Notes under the pieces: model-generated
Told to the model about the DNA's origin: nothing
Databases searched by the model: none
What the model saw: the letters and a program-made list of their open reading frames with translations, nothing else
Translations under genes and position numbers: made by a program
Assembly (NCBI RefSeq): GCF_042849255.1
Contig: NZ_AP026866.1
Span: 3,534,001 to 3,598,000 of the forward strand
DNA length: 64,000 bases
Source of the DNA: Oceaniferula spumae
GTDB lineage: Bacteria; Verrucomicrobiota; Verrucomicrobiia; Verrucomicrobiales; Akkermansiaceae
Direction of reading: 5' to 3'
Shown: positions 25,179 to 34,425 of the stretch, piece by piece
How the letters are laid out: each line of letters begins with the position of its first letter
Position numbering within the stretch: the first letter of the stretch is position 1

Positions 25179-26369
25179 ATGCATCGCGGATTTCTTGAGT
25201 GCCTGATGATTTCTCTGAAATTGGGATTGGTTTCTTTCGGCGGACCAGTGGCGCACCTGGGGTATTTTCGTGATACCTATGTGGTGCAGCTCAAGTGGTT
25301 GACCGAAGAACGATATGCTGAGTTGCTTTCGCTCACTCAATTTTTGCCTGGGCCGGGCAGCAGTCAGCTTGGAGCTGCGATTGGTTACGAACGCGGTGGC
25401 TGGGGTGGGGCGCTTGGCGCGTGGCTTGGCTTTACTCTGCCCTCGGCTCTATTGATGATCCTTTTTGCCATAGGCATGGGGAGTATTCAGAGTTGGTTTG
25501 GCACCGGTTGGCTGCACGGGTTGAAGTTAGTCGCAGTGGCGGTCGTGGCGGTGGCTTTGCTGGGGATGAGACAAAAACTTTGCCCAAGGCTGCCGGAGAT
25601 GCTGTTAGCGACTATCGCATTGGTGGCGCTGGTCATCATACCTCAGGCTTGGATTCAACCGGTTGTCATTTTGTTAGGGGGTGTGGCTGGAATTTTGATG
25701 TTCGGTAAACAGATCGCCCGAGAAGAGGAAGGGATGAGTCAGCCCAAACAAATCGCTGGGAAACGGCCATGGTGGGCGAGTGTAGCTCCGGCAGTGCTGT
25801 GTTTGGCATTACTAATGGCGATCCCTGCTTTTTTTCCGGAAAGTGAGGATGCGGCTGGAGCCGGAGGACTGCTGCATGCTGGTGCTCTTGTGTTTGGAGG
25901 GGGGCACGTTGTGCTACCTCTTCTGGAAACCTCTACGGTGGACACGGGTTTGGTTTCAGGGGATGCCTTCCTCGCTGGTTATGGTGCTGCTCAGGCTGTT
26001 CCGGGTCCGATGTTTACCTTTGGCGGTTTCTTGGGTGCCTCGATGGAATTGTTAGGAAATGCTTGGGCGGGGGGAGCCGTTGGCATCGTGGCCATTTTCC
26101 TGCCGGGTATGGTTCTGCTGGCTGGGGCATTGCCGGTGTGGAACCGGCTTAAACATTTCCCATGGGCGCGCGCGGGTGTGCGCGGCTCGAATGCCGCTGT
26201 GGTCGGTGTGCTAGGAGCTGCTTTGTTAGGTATGTTGACCAGCGGTAGTGTGGCTGGGCTCATGGATGCCGCCGCGATCCTGATTCTAGCCTTAGCTGTT
26301 TACTTCAAATGGTTGCCTGTCTGGGCAATTGTGATCGTCGCCGCTGTCGGTGGCGGTTTGATGGCCTAA
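25179..26369 (+). CDS. chrA: Chromate transporter ChrA (two CHR domains)
   Basis: 396 residues. The long-form CHR protein exports chromate by proton antiport; relatives may move other anions. Each half carries the family pattern: SLKLGLVSFGGPVAHLGY near residue 11 and LVFGGGHVVLPLLE near 240, followed by AVPGPMFTFGGFLGA. About ten to twelve membrane helices. No chrB regulator is adjacent. Start ATG 25179 leads directly into the first helix. Confidence 0.92.
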   Translation: MHRGFLECLMISLKLGLVSFGGPVAHLGYFRDTYVVQLKWLTEERYAELLSLTQFLPGPGSSQLGAAIGYERGGWGGALGAWLGFTLPSALLMILFAIGMGSIQSWFGTGWLHGLKLVAVAVVAVALLGMRQKLCPRLPEMLLATIALVALVIIPQAWIQPVVILLGGVAGILMFGKQIAREEEGMSQPKQIAGKRPWWASVAPAVLCLALLMAIPAFFPESEDAAGAGGLLHAGALVFGGGHVVLPLLETSTVDTGLVSGDAFLAGYGAAQAVPGPMFTFGGFLGASMELLGNAWAGGAVGIVAIFLPGMVLLAGALPVWNRLKHFPWARAGVRGSNAAVVGVLGAALLGMLTSGSVAGLMDAAAILILALAVYFKWLPVWAIVIVAAVGGGLMA

Positions 26370-27136
26370 GCGGTGCAAAGATCCACTGCTTCTGCTAGAA
26401 AAGCGAACGGGTCTTCAGTGCTGGGGACGTATTCTTGACCGATGAAACCGTTGAAGCCAGTCGCAGCAATGGCACTGGCGATGGCTGGGTAATTCAGCTC
26501 CTGCGAGGCATCAAATTCATTCCGGCCCGGAACACCCGCTGTGTGGTAGTGACTGATGTGTTGATGATATTCTCGGATCGTTCTGATCACGTCACCTTCC
26601 ATGATCTGCATGTGGTAGATGTCATAGAGCAGTTTAAAGTGAGGCGATCCGATTTTCTCACAAAGTGCCGCGCCCCATGCTGTGTGGTCACACTGATAGT
26701 CCGGATGGTCGACCTTGGAGTTGAGCAGTTCCATCACCAAGGTAACCCCGTGTTTTTCAGCGAGCGAAACCATGGGGGCAAGGCCGATAGCGCAGTTTTC
26801 CAGTCCAGCTTCATCGCTTAGTCCGTTTCGGTTTCCCGAAAAACAAATCACCTGAGCAACTCCCAGAGCTGCAGCCTCGGGAATGAGATTTTCATAGATT
26901 TTATGGAGGGCTGGGTGGAGTGAGAGGTCGTTGAACCCTTGCTCAATTTCACCGACTCCATTTTCATCGGGGTGGGCTGCGGTGATCGAGCATTGTAGTC
27001 CTAGGCTCTTTACCACAGGTATTTCCTCCAGCTTCAGTAGGTCGATTCCAGTGATGCCGATTTCCTGGCATTTTGTGCATAATTGCTCGAGAGATGTGGA
27101 GCCGAAGCACCAGCGGGAGACGGAGTGTTGGATCAT
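26366..27136 (-). CDS. Hydroxypyruvate isomerase-like TIM-barrel protein
   Basis: 256 residues from ATG 27136; the frame extends to 27229 but the conserved start is MIQHSVSRWCF. Xylose isomerase-like TIM barrel of the Hyi type, which interconverts hydroxypyruvate and tartronate semialdehyde. Metal ligands are suggested by TLVMELLNSK, LLYDIYHMQIMEGD and FIGQEYVPS. The last four bases of the convergent chrA gene overlap its 3' end. The tail DPFAFLAEAVDLC is normal. Exact substrate in this organism is not known. Confidence 0.85.
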   Translation of the reverse strand: MIQHSVSRWCFGSTSLEQLCTKCQEIGITGIDLLKLEEIPVVKSLGLQCSITAAHPDENGVGEIEQGFNDLSLHPALHKIYENLIPEAAALGVAQVICFSGNRNGLSDEAGLENCAIGLAPMVSLAEKHGVTLVMELLNSKVDHPDYQCDHTAWGAALCEKIGSPHFKLLYDIYHMQIMEGDVIRTIREYHQHISHYHTAGVPGRNEFDASQELNYPAIASAIAATGFNGFIGQEYVPSTEDPFAFLAEAVDLCTA

Positions 27137-27292
27137 CGCCGGAGAGCATAAACACAGAGCCGACGTCTGAGAAAGGCAAAGCGAGTAGAGATTGATCATG
27201 AAAATCTTCACAAATTCGCAACTTTGCAACGCTCACTGGGTTATAGCCGTTGTAAAATACAATCTAAGCTTAAACCAACATTACACGATAAC

Positions 27293-28690
27293 ATGAAAGC
27301 CACAGTTCTCGGGCCCGTCGCGGCCCTAGTCATAGGAGGTGCCGCAGGATTCCTGGCCGGTAAAAACACCGCTCCCGAGCCGGAGTCGGATAAAGATGTA
27401 GCCGCTGACGCCCGTTCCGCCCGTCGCGGAGGCACGGCATCAACATCATCCGGAGCTACTGCTAACCGCGGTTCTCGCGTGAAAAGTGTCAAGGAAGCGC
27501 TCGCGCTGCCTGGCACAAGCAACCGCATGCAGTCGTTACTCGATTTCTACGCCGGTTTGGACCCGTCCCAGTTTGAGGATGAGGCGAAAAAACTCGAAGA
27601 CCTTCCATGGAGCGAACGTGTCATGGCTGGATATCTTCTCTTTGCCCGCTGGGGTGAGGAAGATCCTACCGCAGCCATGGCCTACACCAAGACCATGGGT
27701 ATGGCAGGTATGTTCGTGAGTGGCACCGTCATGCAAAGCTGGGCATCCAAGTTTCCTCAGGATGCTGCCAAATATTACACTGATAATCCAAACGATTTCC
27801 GCATGTCCGGAATGATGGGCGGCCGTGGAGGCCGTGGTGGTGCATCCACCGCAGGTGTAATCGCTGCCGAGTGGGCACGCCAAGACAGCGCCGGAGCCAT
27901 GGCTTGGGCTGAGTCTCTCAATGGTCGCGACCAACGCGACGCCATCCGCAGTATCGTCTCAGAAGCTGCCAAGGATGATCCTTCTGAAGCAGCCGCCATG
28001 CTGTCTTCCATCACCGATGCTGATGCGAAGAAAGATGCTCAGGATTCCATCGCCCGCGAGTGGGGTAAGAAAAACTGGAACGAGGCCAAGGCATGGATCG
28101 CCACTCTCCCAGCTGACCAACAGGCAGATGCTACGGCACGCGCAATTCGCGGCTTGGCTGATAGTGACCCAAAAGCCGCAGCAGCGAATGTAACCTCACT
28201 TCCTGAAGGGGAGGCTCGCAATGATGCGATGGCCAGCATTGCCCGCGAATGGGGGAATACCGACCCGGTCGGTGCCGCCAAGTGGCTGATGGAAAGTGGT
28301 AACACTGAAGCCCAGGAAGAGGGAATCGGTCGTGTGGTCTCCTCATGGGTTGGCCAAGACGCCGAAGCCGCCTATGCATTCGTCAATGAGCAGCCAGCTG
28401 GCGAAGTTCGCGATGAAGCAGTCACATCCTATGTCCGCTCTAACATGGGTGGTGACGTGCAGCAGAATCTTAAGCTCGCAGAATCCATCACCGATGATGG
28501 CGATCGCGCGCGCACTGTGGGTATGACCGCAGTCGTATGGGCCCGCACCGATAAGGAAGCAGCCACCAAATACATTCAAAGCACCCCGGCCCTCAGTGAT
28601 GAAGCCCGTGAGCGCGTCATGAGATACGCCGAAGGTGGTGGCAGAGGAGATCGTGGTGGCGATCGTGGCCGTGGTGGCCGCGGACGTTAA
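27293..28690 (+). CDS. Tandem-repeat exported protein with Arg/Gly-rich tail
   Basis: 465 residues from ATG 27293. The N-terminus is a signal or anchor segment (LGPVAALVIGGAAGFLAG) followed by a charged low-complexity stretch. From about residue 75 to 440 it is made of helical repeats of roughly 30-36 residues with a common core of a Trp-Ala near the start and A-x-x-W/LP later, e.g. IAREWGKKNWNEAKAWI and IAREWGNTDPVGAAKWLM. The tail is RGG-like (GRGDRGGDRGRGGRGR). Similar repeat proteins are common in Verrucomicrobiaceae; role unknown, perhaps protein binding. A terminator follows directly. Confidence 0.65.
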   Translation: MKATVLGPVAALVIGGAAGFLAGKNTAPEPESDKDVAADARSARRGGTASTSSGATANRGSRVKSVKEALALPGTSNRMQSLLDFYAGLDPSQFEDEAKKLEDLPWSERVMAGYLLFARWGEEDPTAAMAYTKTMGMAGMFVSGTVMQSWASKFPQDAAKYYTDNPNDFRMSGMMGGRGGRGGASTAGVIAAEWARQDSAGAMAWAESLNGRDQRDAIRSIVSEAAKDDPSEAAAMLSSITDADAKKDAQDSIAREWGKKNWNEAKAWIATLPADQQADATARAIRGLADSDPKAAAANVTSLPEGEARNDAMASIAREWGNTDPVGAAKWLMESGNTEAQEEGIGRVVSSWVGQDAEAAYAFVNEQPAGEVRDEAVTSYVRSNMGGDVQQNLKLAESITDDGDRARTVGMTAVVWARTDKEAATKYIQSTPALSDEARERVMRYAEGGGRGDRGGDRGRGGRGR

Positions 28691-28714
28691 TCCGGAACGT
28701 TCCCACACAATTTC

Positions 28715-28750
28715 AAGGCGTGTGTCCACCATGGGCACGCGCCTTTTTTA
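28715..28750 (+). terminator. Rho-independent terminator after the repeat protein gene
   Basis: Stem AAGGCGTGTG pairs with CACGCGCCTT (one G-U pair), loop about eleven bases, followed by TTTTTTAT. It lies 24 bases after the stop codon. Confidence 0.8.
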
Positions 28751-28791
28751 TATGAAATAGCAGCGAGATTGAGTCAGCAGAGGGCAGTTGC

Positions 28792-29076
28792 CTAGGGGCG
28801 GATCAAACGCCGATCTACCAACAGTCGATCAATTCTGGCACATGGGTAATAAACCGTATCCAGAAGACGTGCACGAGTCATGGCCGATTCTACCTCGTCC
28901 GGTGTTAGGGTGCGTGTGGTCATGCTCTGGGGAACTCCCAGAAGGCGCGAGCCACCCGATCATCCAGACGCCGAGTGAGCGGAGTAAAACTGGCGAACTA
29001 CGATGTAGCTGCTCGCGTATATTGTAGGCAATATGCCAAGGACTAGGAGGAGTCCAATGGCTTTGCTACGTTTCAT
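28792..29076 (-). pseudogene. Small membrane protein gene after lipA, broken by one in-frame TGA
   Basis: Minus-strand frame from ATG 29076 to TAG 28792-28794, 95 codons with a TGA at codon 39 (28960-28962). Before it: basic start MKRSKAIG and a hydrophobic helix, then IVVRQFYSAHSASG. After it: SMTTRTLTPDEVESAMTRA and a tail YYPCARIDRLLVDRRLIRP, protein-like in composition. Both halves look real and share one frame, so a nonsense mutation is likelier than chance. Alternatives: two separate peptides (a second ATG lies at codon 52) or readthrough. It follows lipA by 12 bases on the same strand. No family recognised. Confidence 0.5.
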
Positions 29077-29088
29077 CCCGCTAATCGG

Positions 29089-30030
29089 TTATGCCTGCGA
29101 GGCGGCTTCCTTTTCAATATCCTCAATCAAGTCCAGCTCGGGACGGAAATCGGCGGCGTGGTATGAACTCCTAACAAGTGGGCCGGAGGCGACGTGGCGG
29201 AAACCTTTGTCGAGAGCCACCTGCTTATATTCATCAAATTTCTCTGGCTTAATGTACTCCACCACCGGCAAGTGACGTGGAGTAGGACGCAGATACTGGC
29301 CGAGAGTGAGCACAGTGACGTCATGGGCTAGCAGGTCGTCCATGGCTTTGAAGAGCTCCTCCTCTTTTTCACCGAGACCTAGCATCAAGCCGCTCTTGGT
29401 GACCACCTTGCCTCCGGCTATCGCCTTGGCCTTTTGCAGCACAGTGAGGGAACGTTGATACTTGGCGCGACTACGTACGATCGGAGTCAGGCGCTCGACG
29501 GTCTCCAAGTTATGGTTAAAGATGTGTGGACGGGCGCTCATGCATAGCTCCAGAGCGAAGTCCTTGTCGTTGAAGTCGGGAGTCAGCACCTCGATGATGA
29601 TGCCGGGGTTGACTTCGCGCACGGCGTTGATGACGTTTTTGAAATGCTCGCCACCACCATCGCGTAGATCGTCACGGGCTACGGCAGTAATGACCACGTG
29701 TTTGAGATCGAGACGTTTGGTGGCCTCGGCCACACGTTGTGGTTCGTCGGCTTCGAGGGCGTCTGGGCGGGCGGTTTTAACAGCGCAGAAACCACAAGCG
29801 CGGGTGCACTTCTCACCGGCGATCATGAAGGTGGCGGTGCCTTGGCCCCAGCACTCCCAGCGATTTGGGCACTGAGCCTCTTCGCAGACAGTCACCAAGT
29901 TCAAGTCGGTGATCATCGACTTGGTCGACCAGAATTTAGGGTCATTGGGAAGACGGACTTTGATCCAGTCAGGCTTGCGCTCGGTGTGCAGCGCGGGGTC
30001 CATCTTCATCTTCGGGCCATGGCAATTCAT
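29089..30030 (-). CDS. lipA: Lipoyl synthase LipA
   Basis: 313 residues from ATG 30030, which has GGAG eight or so bases upstream; the frame is open to 30147. Radical SAM enzyme that inserts two sulfur atoms into octanoyl-lipoyl domains. The radical SAM cluster is CTRACGFC, and the auxiliary cluster uses CEEAQCPNRWEC near residue 55. Other hallmarks: GTATFMIAGEKCTRAC, TPDFNDKD, RSRAKYQRSL and SGPLVRSSYHA near the C-terminus. No lipB is adjacent. The TGA-broken small gene follows. Confidence 0.96.
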   Translation of the reverse strand: MNCHGPKMKMDPALHTERKPDWIKVRLPNDPKFWSTKSMITDLNLVTVCEEAQCPNRWECWGQGTATFMIAGEKCTRACGFCAVKTARPDALEADEPQRVAEATKRLDLKHVVITAVARDDLRDGGGEHFKNVINAVREVNPGIIIEVLTPDFNDKDFALELCMSARPHIFNHNLETVERLTPIVRSRAKYQRSLTVLQKAKAIAGGKVVTKSGLMLGLGEKEEELFKAMDDLLAHDVTVLTLGQYLRPTPRHLPVVEYIKPEKFDEYKQVALDKGFRHVASGPLVRSSYHAADFRPELDLIEDIEKEAASQA

Positions 30031-30192
30031 AGGTGCTCCGTAGCTCGGATAAACGACTCTGACAAGGGGGAAGTGAACACCAGCAGCATTGATGCATACC
30101 GTTAACTTCAGAAAGTAGCAGGATCCAGACGGACGGGCAGATGGCACTCGAGTGCCCCTGGAAATCCTAAGATTGAGTGAACTCAGTTAACC

Positions 30193-30224
30193 TTGGTCAA
30201 CCAGCCCTGTGGCTCTTTGACCAA
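30193..30224 (-). terminator. Hairpin after the small exported protein gene (possible terminator)
   Basis: Perfect 8-base inverted repeat TTGGTCAA/TTGACCAA enclosing a smaller AGCC/GGCT hairpin, a few bases past the stop codon of the minus-strand gene at 30228. No T-run follows, so termination is only a suggestion. Confidence 0.35.
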
Positions 30225-30227
30225 TCA

Positions 30228-30620
30228 CTAGTTGGAGCGAGCCGTAATACGGGTCACTTTGTAGGTATTAGGCGCACCTTTTTTCCCATATGCGGCAACG
30301 CTTGTTGTCATCTTGACTTTCATTCCCACCCTCAGGTCTTTTTCCTCAGCCTTTTCGCCGTCGACTTTGATGGAGCAACCATCGTCAATGACGTATGACT
30401 TGCCATTGACTGTGATGGAGCCCGCCTTGATGGCTTTGATGACATCTTGATTCTTGTCGACGGTTTTTTCCTTTTTAGCTTTGCCCTTACCCTTGCCTTT
30501 TCCCTTTTTGCCCTTGGCTTCAAGATCGAGTGGAGAGCAGATGCAAACAACGGTCAGCAATGTGATCGTGGCGAAGAAAAAACGAGACAGGCGGCGCAGG
30601 AAGAGGGAGGTGTGTTTCAT
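30228..30620 (-). CDS. Small exported basic protein, function unknown
   Basis: 130 residues. Signal peptide with a basic start and a core FFFATITLLTVVCICSP, then a Lys/Gly-rich low-complexity segment (KGKKGKGKGKGKAKK). The last 75 residues form a small beta domain: SITVNGKSYVIDDGCSIKVDG and LRVGMKVKMTTSV, similar in pattern to OB-like domains such as DUF5666, though this is not certain. Such domains often occur singly in secreted proteins. Monocistronic, with a hairpin just after the stop. Confidence 0.6.
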   Translation of the reverse strand: MKHTSLFLRRLSRFFFATITLLTVVCICSPLDLEAKGKKGKGKGKGKAKKEKTVDKNQDVIKAIKAGSITVNGKSYVIDDGCSIKVDGEKAEEKDLRVGMKVKMTTSVAAYGKKGAPNTYKVTRITARSN

Positions 30621-30688
30621 AAGGGTTACATATACAATGTGTTATGTATGTGTGGCAAGGGCGTAAGTTGCCTTATGACACGATCGCT

Positions 30689-31810
30689 TCAGGAAATGTG
30701 CAAAGCGAAGCTGCTCTCCGACGCGTGTTTGCCGTTGATAAGCACCTCGATCTTATGCTCGCCTGGGTAATGGCGACGTGTGGTGATTGGCTTGAAGGGA
30801 TGCGACTTTTCCAGCTTGATTGTCTGGCCGGGGTTGATGCGCAGATTTTTCCATTTAAAGACCTTGGATGAAGTTTGGCCATTGGCTTTCATGTAGTGCA
30901 CCGCGAAATCGATGACTACGTATTGCTTCTGTGACGAGGTGGAGGTGATTTCTACCGAAATACCAAGAGCCTCACCCAGAACCAAATGGCTAGTCGAGAG
31001 CACGGGAGGGCTGACTATTAATTTTGGCCGGTTGGTGAACCCAAGCAGGGGAAATACCTCAGGCCGCCCGGACTTCACCAATGTGCGTGTGGCGTGTCTT
31101 ACGATCCATTGTCGTTCAGCGACGGCGTCGGCCAGCCACCGCTGACAGGTCTCAATCACCAGTTCGGGGTGATCCTTGGAGATATCGTTAAGATTGTTCG
31201 CCACGGATCTGCGCACGTAATCGGAGGGGTCGTCGCGCAAATTTTCCAACAGGGCGATCACATCCGCGGGGTTTTCAATGTAGCTGGGAAGTTGTCTGCC
31301 CCATGGCAATCGGGGCCTGATACCCTCGGATGCGAGGCGTCGCACATCTTCGCTGGAATCAAGACACCACAGGACCATTTGCCGATAGGTCAGCTCTGGA
31401 TGGCATTCGAGAAACGGACGTATGGCGAACTCGGCCGTGTACATCGGGGTTAAATATCTCAGTAAGGGGAGCGCGATGTCGGGATGATTCAGGCCATACT
31501 CAGCCACGTAGTCAGTGATCGGCCAGGCGGCGAATGAACGAAGGTTGTCGTTCGGGTCACCCTCGTCCCAGTGGTCGCGGATCTTTCCGAGAATCTTGGC
31601 TGCTTTCGGGAATGACGACGGCAGGTGCTGCCCCATCACAAAAATCAAATGTCGAACCCGATCTTTCAGCTCCAGACGGTGGAGCGAGGTCAGCGCATCC
31701 TTCCGAAAGGCATCGACAGAAAAATCCGCCCCAGCGCCTTTTAAGCCGCCGATGATCCTTTCCACCGCGGCTTCTCCAAGGCCGTCTTTCATGAGTGATT
31801 GCACTGCCAT
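30689..31810 (-). CDS. AlkC-like DNA alkylation repair protein with C-terminal Ig-like domain
   Basis: 373 residues. HEAT-like repeats over the first 250 residues with the family signature DDPSDYVRRSVANNLNDISK and RPRLPWGRQLP, typical of AlkC/AlkD glycosylases that excise 3-methyladenine without base flipping. From about residue 265 a beta-sandwich region follows (VSPPVLSTSHLVLGEAL, FAVHYMKANGQ, YPGEHKIEVLING), fitting the Ig-like domain of some AlkC proteins. Not adjacent to other alkylation response genes. The call AlkC over AlkD rests on the Ig-like tail. Confidence 0.8.
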   Translation of the reverse strand: MAVQSLMKDGLGEAAVERIIGGLKGAGADFSVDAFRKDALTSLHRLELKDRVRHLIFVMGQHLPSSFPKAAKILGKIRDHWDEGDPNDNLRSFAAWPITDYVAEYGLNHPDIALPLLRYLTPMYTAEFAIRPFLECHPELTYRQMVLWCLDSSEDVRRLASEGIRPRLPWGRQLPSYIENPADVIALLENLRDDPSDYVRRSVANNLNDISKDHPELVIETCQRWLADAVAERQWIVRHATRTLVKSGRPEVFPLLGFTNRPKLIVSPPVLSTSHLVLGEALGISVEITSTSSQKQYVVIDFAVHYMKANGQTSSKVFKWKNLRINPGQTIKLEKSHPFKPITTRRHYPGEHKIEVLINGKHASESSFALHIS

Positions 31811-31914
31811 ACTTGAATGCGTGTGTATGGCAGGCTAATTTCTGCCATAGCGCAAGGCGATTTGATTAGAACTTGCTACTTTCCTAATTCGTGAAATAGG
31901 GCGATGCTTGGCGC

Positions 31915-34398
31915 ATGGCGACACCAAACCCAGAGCCGATCACCTCGGCCCCCGGACGCGAGCCGGAGCTTCTTTCTCCTGCTGGAAACTGGGACTGTGC
32001 CCGTGCGGCAGTGGCCAACGGTGCTGACGCGATCTTTTTCGGACTGCCGAAATTCAACGCCCGCCTGCGCGCGGACAATTTCACCGAGGCCGATCTGCCC
32101 GAGCTGATGGACTTCCTCCACGCCCACGGGGTGAGAGGATTTGTTACCATGAACACCCTCATCTTCACCGGTGAGTTGGAAGCTGCGGAACAGCAGTTGC
32201 GACTGTTGGAAAAATGCAACGTCGATGCGATCATTGTGCAGGACCTTGGTTTGGCACGCCTCTGTCGCCATGTCGCGCCTTCGATAGAAATCCACGCGTC
32301 TACCCAGATGACCATCACTTCTCCTGAAGGGTTGGCATTTGCCGATCAGCTCTATCAGCTTGATCGTGCCGTTCTGGCAAGGGAGCTTTCGCTGAAGCAT
32401 ATTGAAAAATTTAGCCCTCGCGAGTGTGTGCCACTGGAGGTTTTTGTGCACGGTGCTCTCTGCGTTGCGTATTCAGGCCAGTGTCTGACTAGCGAAAGTC
32501 TCGGTCAGCGCTCCGCGAACCGTGGCGAGTGTGCGCAGGCGTGCCGTATGCCATATACGCTAGTCGTCGATGGCGAAGAGCGTGATATGGAGGACGTGCG
32601 CTATTTGCTCAGCCCTCAAGATCTGGCTGCGGTGGATTTCATCCCGGACCTCGTTAGACAGGGAGTGGTTTCATACAAAATTGAAGGACGTCTCAAGTCG
32701 CCAGAATACGTCTCAGCCATCACCAGAGTCTACCGCAAGGCGATTGATGCCGCAGTGGCTGCGCAGGCCAGCCCTGTCACGGATGAGGATCGATACACCA
32801 TGGAAATGACCTTTTCACGAGGTCTCTCGTCCGGATGGCTGGAGGGCACGAACCACCCACGGCTGACTCATGGCAAGTTTGGAAAAAAACGTGGTGTCTA
32901 CCTTGGCGAAGTCACCGCCTGTGGCCGTGGCTGGGTGGAGGTGAAACTCGCCACCCGCATTCCTGTGAAGGCCGGCGATGGTATCGTTTTTGACGCCGGA
33001 GAAAACCGAGACAAGGAGCAAGGCTCACGTATCTGGCAGGTCAAAGACGATCGCCTGATGTTCCATCACGAACAAAGCGGACTCGATTGGAGCCGCATCG
33101 AAGTCGGGCAGAAAATCTGGAAAACCGACGATCCCAAACTCAATAATCTTCTCAAAGCCAGCTGGAAAAACGCCAAACTGGAACCCCTACGCGATACTCT
33201 GGACATCACCGTTCGAGGCAAAGCAGGAGAACCGATGTCTCTCACGGTAGGAAAGAAAACCGTCAGCTCGGGTGAGAAGTTAGAAGTCGCACAGTCCCGC
33301 CCGTTCGATACTGAATTTCTCGAAAAACAGCTCGGTCGCCTCGGAGGCACCGCGTGGAAGTTAGGTAGTGTGACCAATGAACTCGAAGGCGAAGTGATGA
33401 TGCCTGTTTCCGCCGTAAATCGTCTCCGCCGAGCATTGGTGGAAACCATGGATTCCGTGGTGAAAGCCCCGGTTGAGCGAATTTCATCTGATGGCAAACT
33501 CGCCGATCTGATGCCCACACGCCAGACTGATGAATCACATCACCGTGAACTCTCAGTGTTATGCCGCAGCATGGAGCAGGTAGAAGCCTCGCTGGAATCG
33601 GGAGTTTCTAACATCTATGTCGATTTTGAAGATATCCGACGTGGCAAAGACGCCGTAGCTCTGGTTCGCCAGAAGGAAGGTGCCCGTATTCATCTAGCCA
33701 CCCCCCGCATCCAGAAATCCGGTGAAGCGGGATTTTTCAAAGTGGTCGAGCGTGCCGAACCAGACGGAGTTCTGATTCGCAACCTCGGAGGCATCGCACA
33801 CTTCAAAGACCGCACGGATCTCTACAAAACCGGTGACTTTTCCCTCAACTGTGCCAATCCGGTGACGGCGAAAATCCTCAAGGAAGAGGGCAATCTCGAC
33901 CGCCTCACTGTCTCCTATGATTTGAATATCAATCAAGTTCTGGAGCTTCTGTTAGCGGCTCCCACCGATTGGTTTGAGCTGACACTTCACCAGCACATGC
34001 CAATGTTTCATATGGAGCACTGCGTCTTCTGCACCTTCCTTAGCGATGGAGGCACCAGTATTCTAAACTGTGGCAAACCCTGTGAAAAACACCACGTGCA
34101 ACTCAAGGACCGGGTGGGGCAACTTCACACATTGAAAGCCGATGTTGGCTGCCGGAACACTCTCTTTAACGGTCGGGCCCAGACAGGTGCTCGTTTTTAC
34201 CAACAAATGCGCGGCACCGGGTTGAGGAAATTCCGCATGGATTTTCTGGATGAAGATCATGCCGCTGCGATGAAATCCATCCATGCCTACCAGCAATTGC
34301 TGGCTGGTGAAACCAGCGGGAACCACCTCTGGCAGGATCTCGATGTTATGGAGCAGTTAGGTGTCACCGAAGGCACCTTGCAAGTGATCGGACGCTAA
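31915..34398 (+). CDS. Peptidase U32 family protein (RlhA-like)
   Basis: 827 residues. U32 proteins are mostly iron-sulfur RNA or ubiquinone hydroxylases rather than true proteases. The N-terminal 300 residues hold the U32 TIM-barrel: ELLSPAGNWDCARAAVANGAD, NTLIF, ASTQMTI, LEVFVHGALC. Cluster cysteines are suggested by VHGALC, GQCLTS and GECAQACRMPY. The middle carries a DUF3656-like region and the C-terminal third has MEHCVFCTFL and CGKPCEKHH. RlhA hydroxylates C2501 of 23S rRNA in E. coli; that this protein does the same is inference. Start ATG 31915. Confidence 0.85.
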   Translation: MATPNPEPITSAPGREPELLSPAGNWDCARAAVANGADAIFFGLPKFNARLRADNFTEADLPELMDFLHAHGVRGFVTMNTLIFTGELEAAEQQLRLLEKCNVDAIIVQDLGLARLCRHVAPSIEIHASTQMTITSPEGLAFADQLYQLDRAVLARELSLKHIEKFSPRECVPLEVFVHGALCVAYSGQCLTSESLGQRSANRGECAQACRMPYTLVVDGEERDMEDVRYLLSPQDLAAVDFIPDLVRQGVVSYKIEGRLKSPEYVSAITRVYRKAIDAAVAAQASPVTDEDRYTMEMTFSRGLSSGWLEGTNHPRLTHGKFGKKRGVYLGEVTACGRGWVEVKLATRIPVKAGDGIVFDAGENRDKEQGSRIWQVKDDRLMFHHEQSGLDWSRIEVGQKIWKTDDPKLNNLLKASWKNAKLEPLRDTLDITVRGKAGEPMSLTVGKKTVSSGEKLEVAQSRPFDTEFLEKQLGRLGGTAWKLGSVTNELEGEVMMPVSAVNRLRRALVETMDSVVKAPVERISSDGKLADLMPTRQTDESHHRELSVLCRSMEQVEASLESGVSNIYVDFEDIRRGKDAVALVRQKEGARIHLATPRIQKSGEAGFFKVVERAEPDGVLIRNLGGIAHFKDRTDLYKTGDFSLNCANPVTAKILKEEGNLDRLTVSYDLNINQVLELLLAAPTDWFELTLHQHMPMFHMEHCVFCTFLSDGGTSILNCGKPCEKHHVQLKDRVGQLHTLKADVGCRNTLFNGRAQTGARFYQQMRGTGLRKFRMDFLDEDHAAAMKSIHAYQQLLAGETSGNHLWQDLDVMEQLGVTEGTLQVIGR

Positions 34399-34425
34399 TT
34401 CCCGGACATTGACAACGATTGTCCT

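Noticed and set aside
28960..28962. Selenocysteine or programmed readthrough at the TGA
   Set aside because: No selenocysteine insertion element or selenoprotein family was recognised; a nonsense mutation or error is simpler.
28788..29027. 79-codon plus-strand frame in the region after the repeat protein gene
   Set aside because: Starts with TTG, product lacks a hydrophobic or domain pattern; the minus-strand frame there, though broken by TGA, has a membrane helix and protein-like halves.
34405..34423. GACAA/TTGTC dyad before the acyltransferase gene
   Set aside because: Short, with no GTAG head and no second copy, so not assigned to the REP elements.
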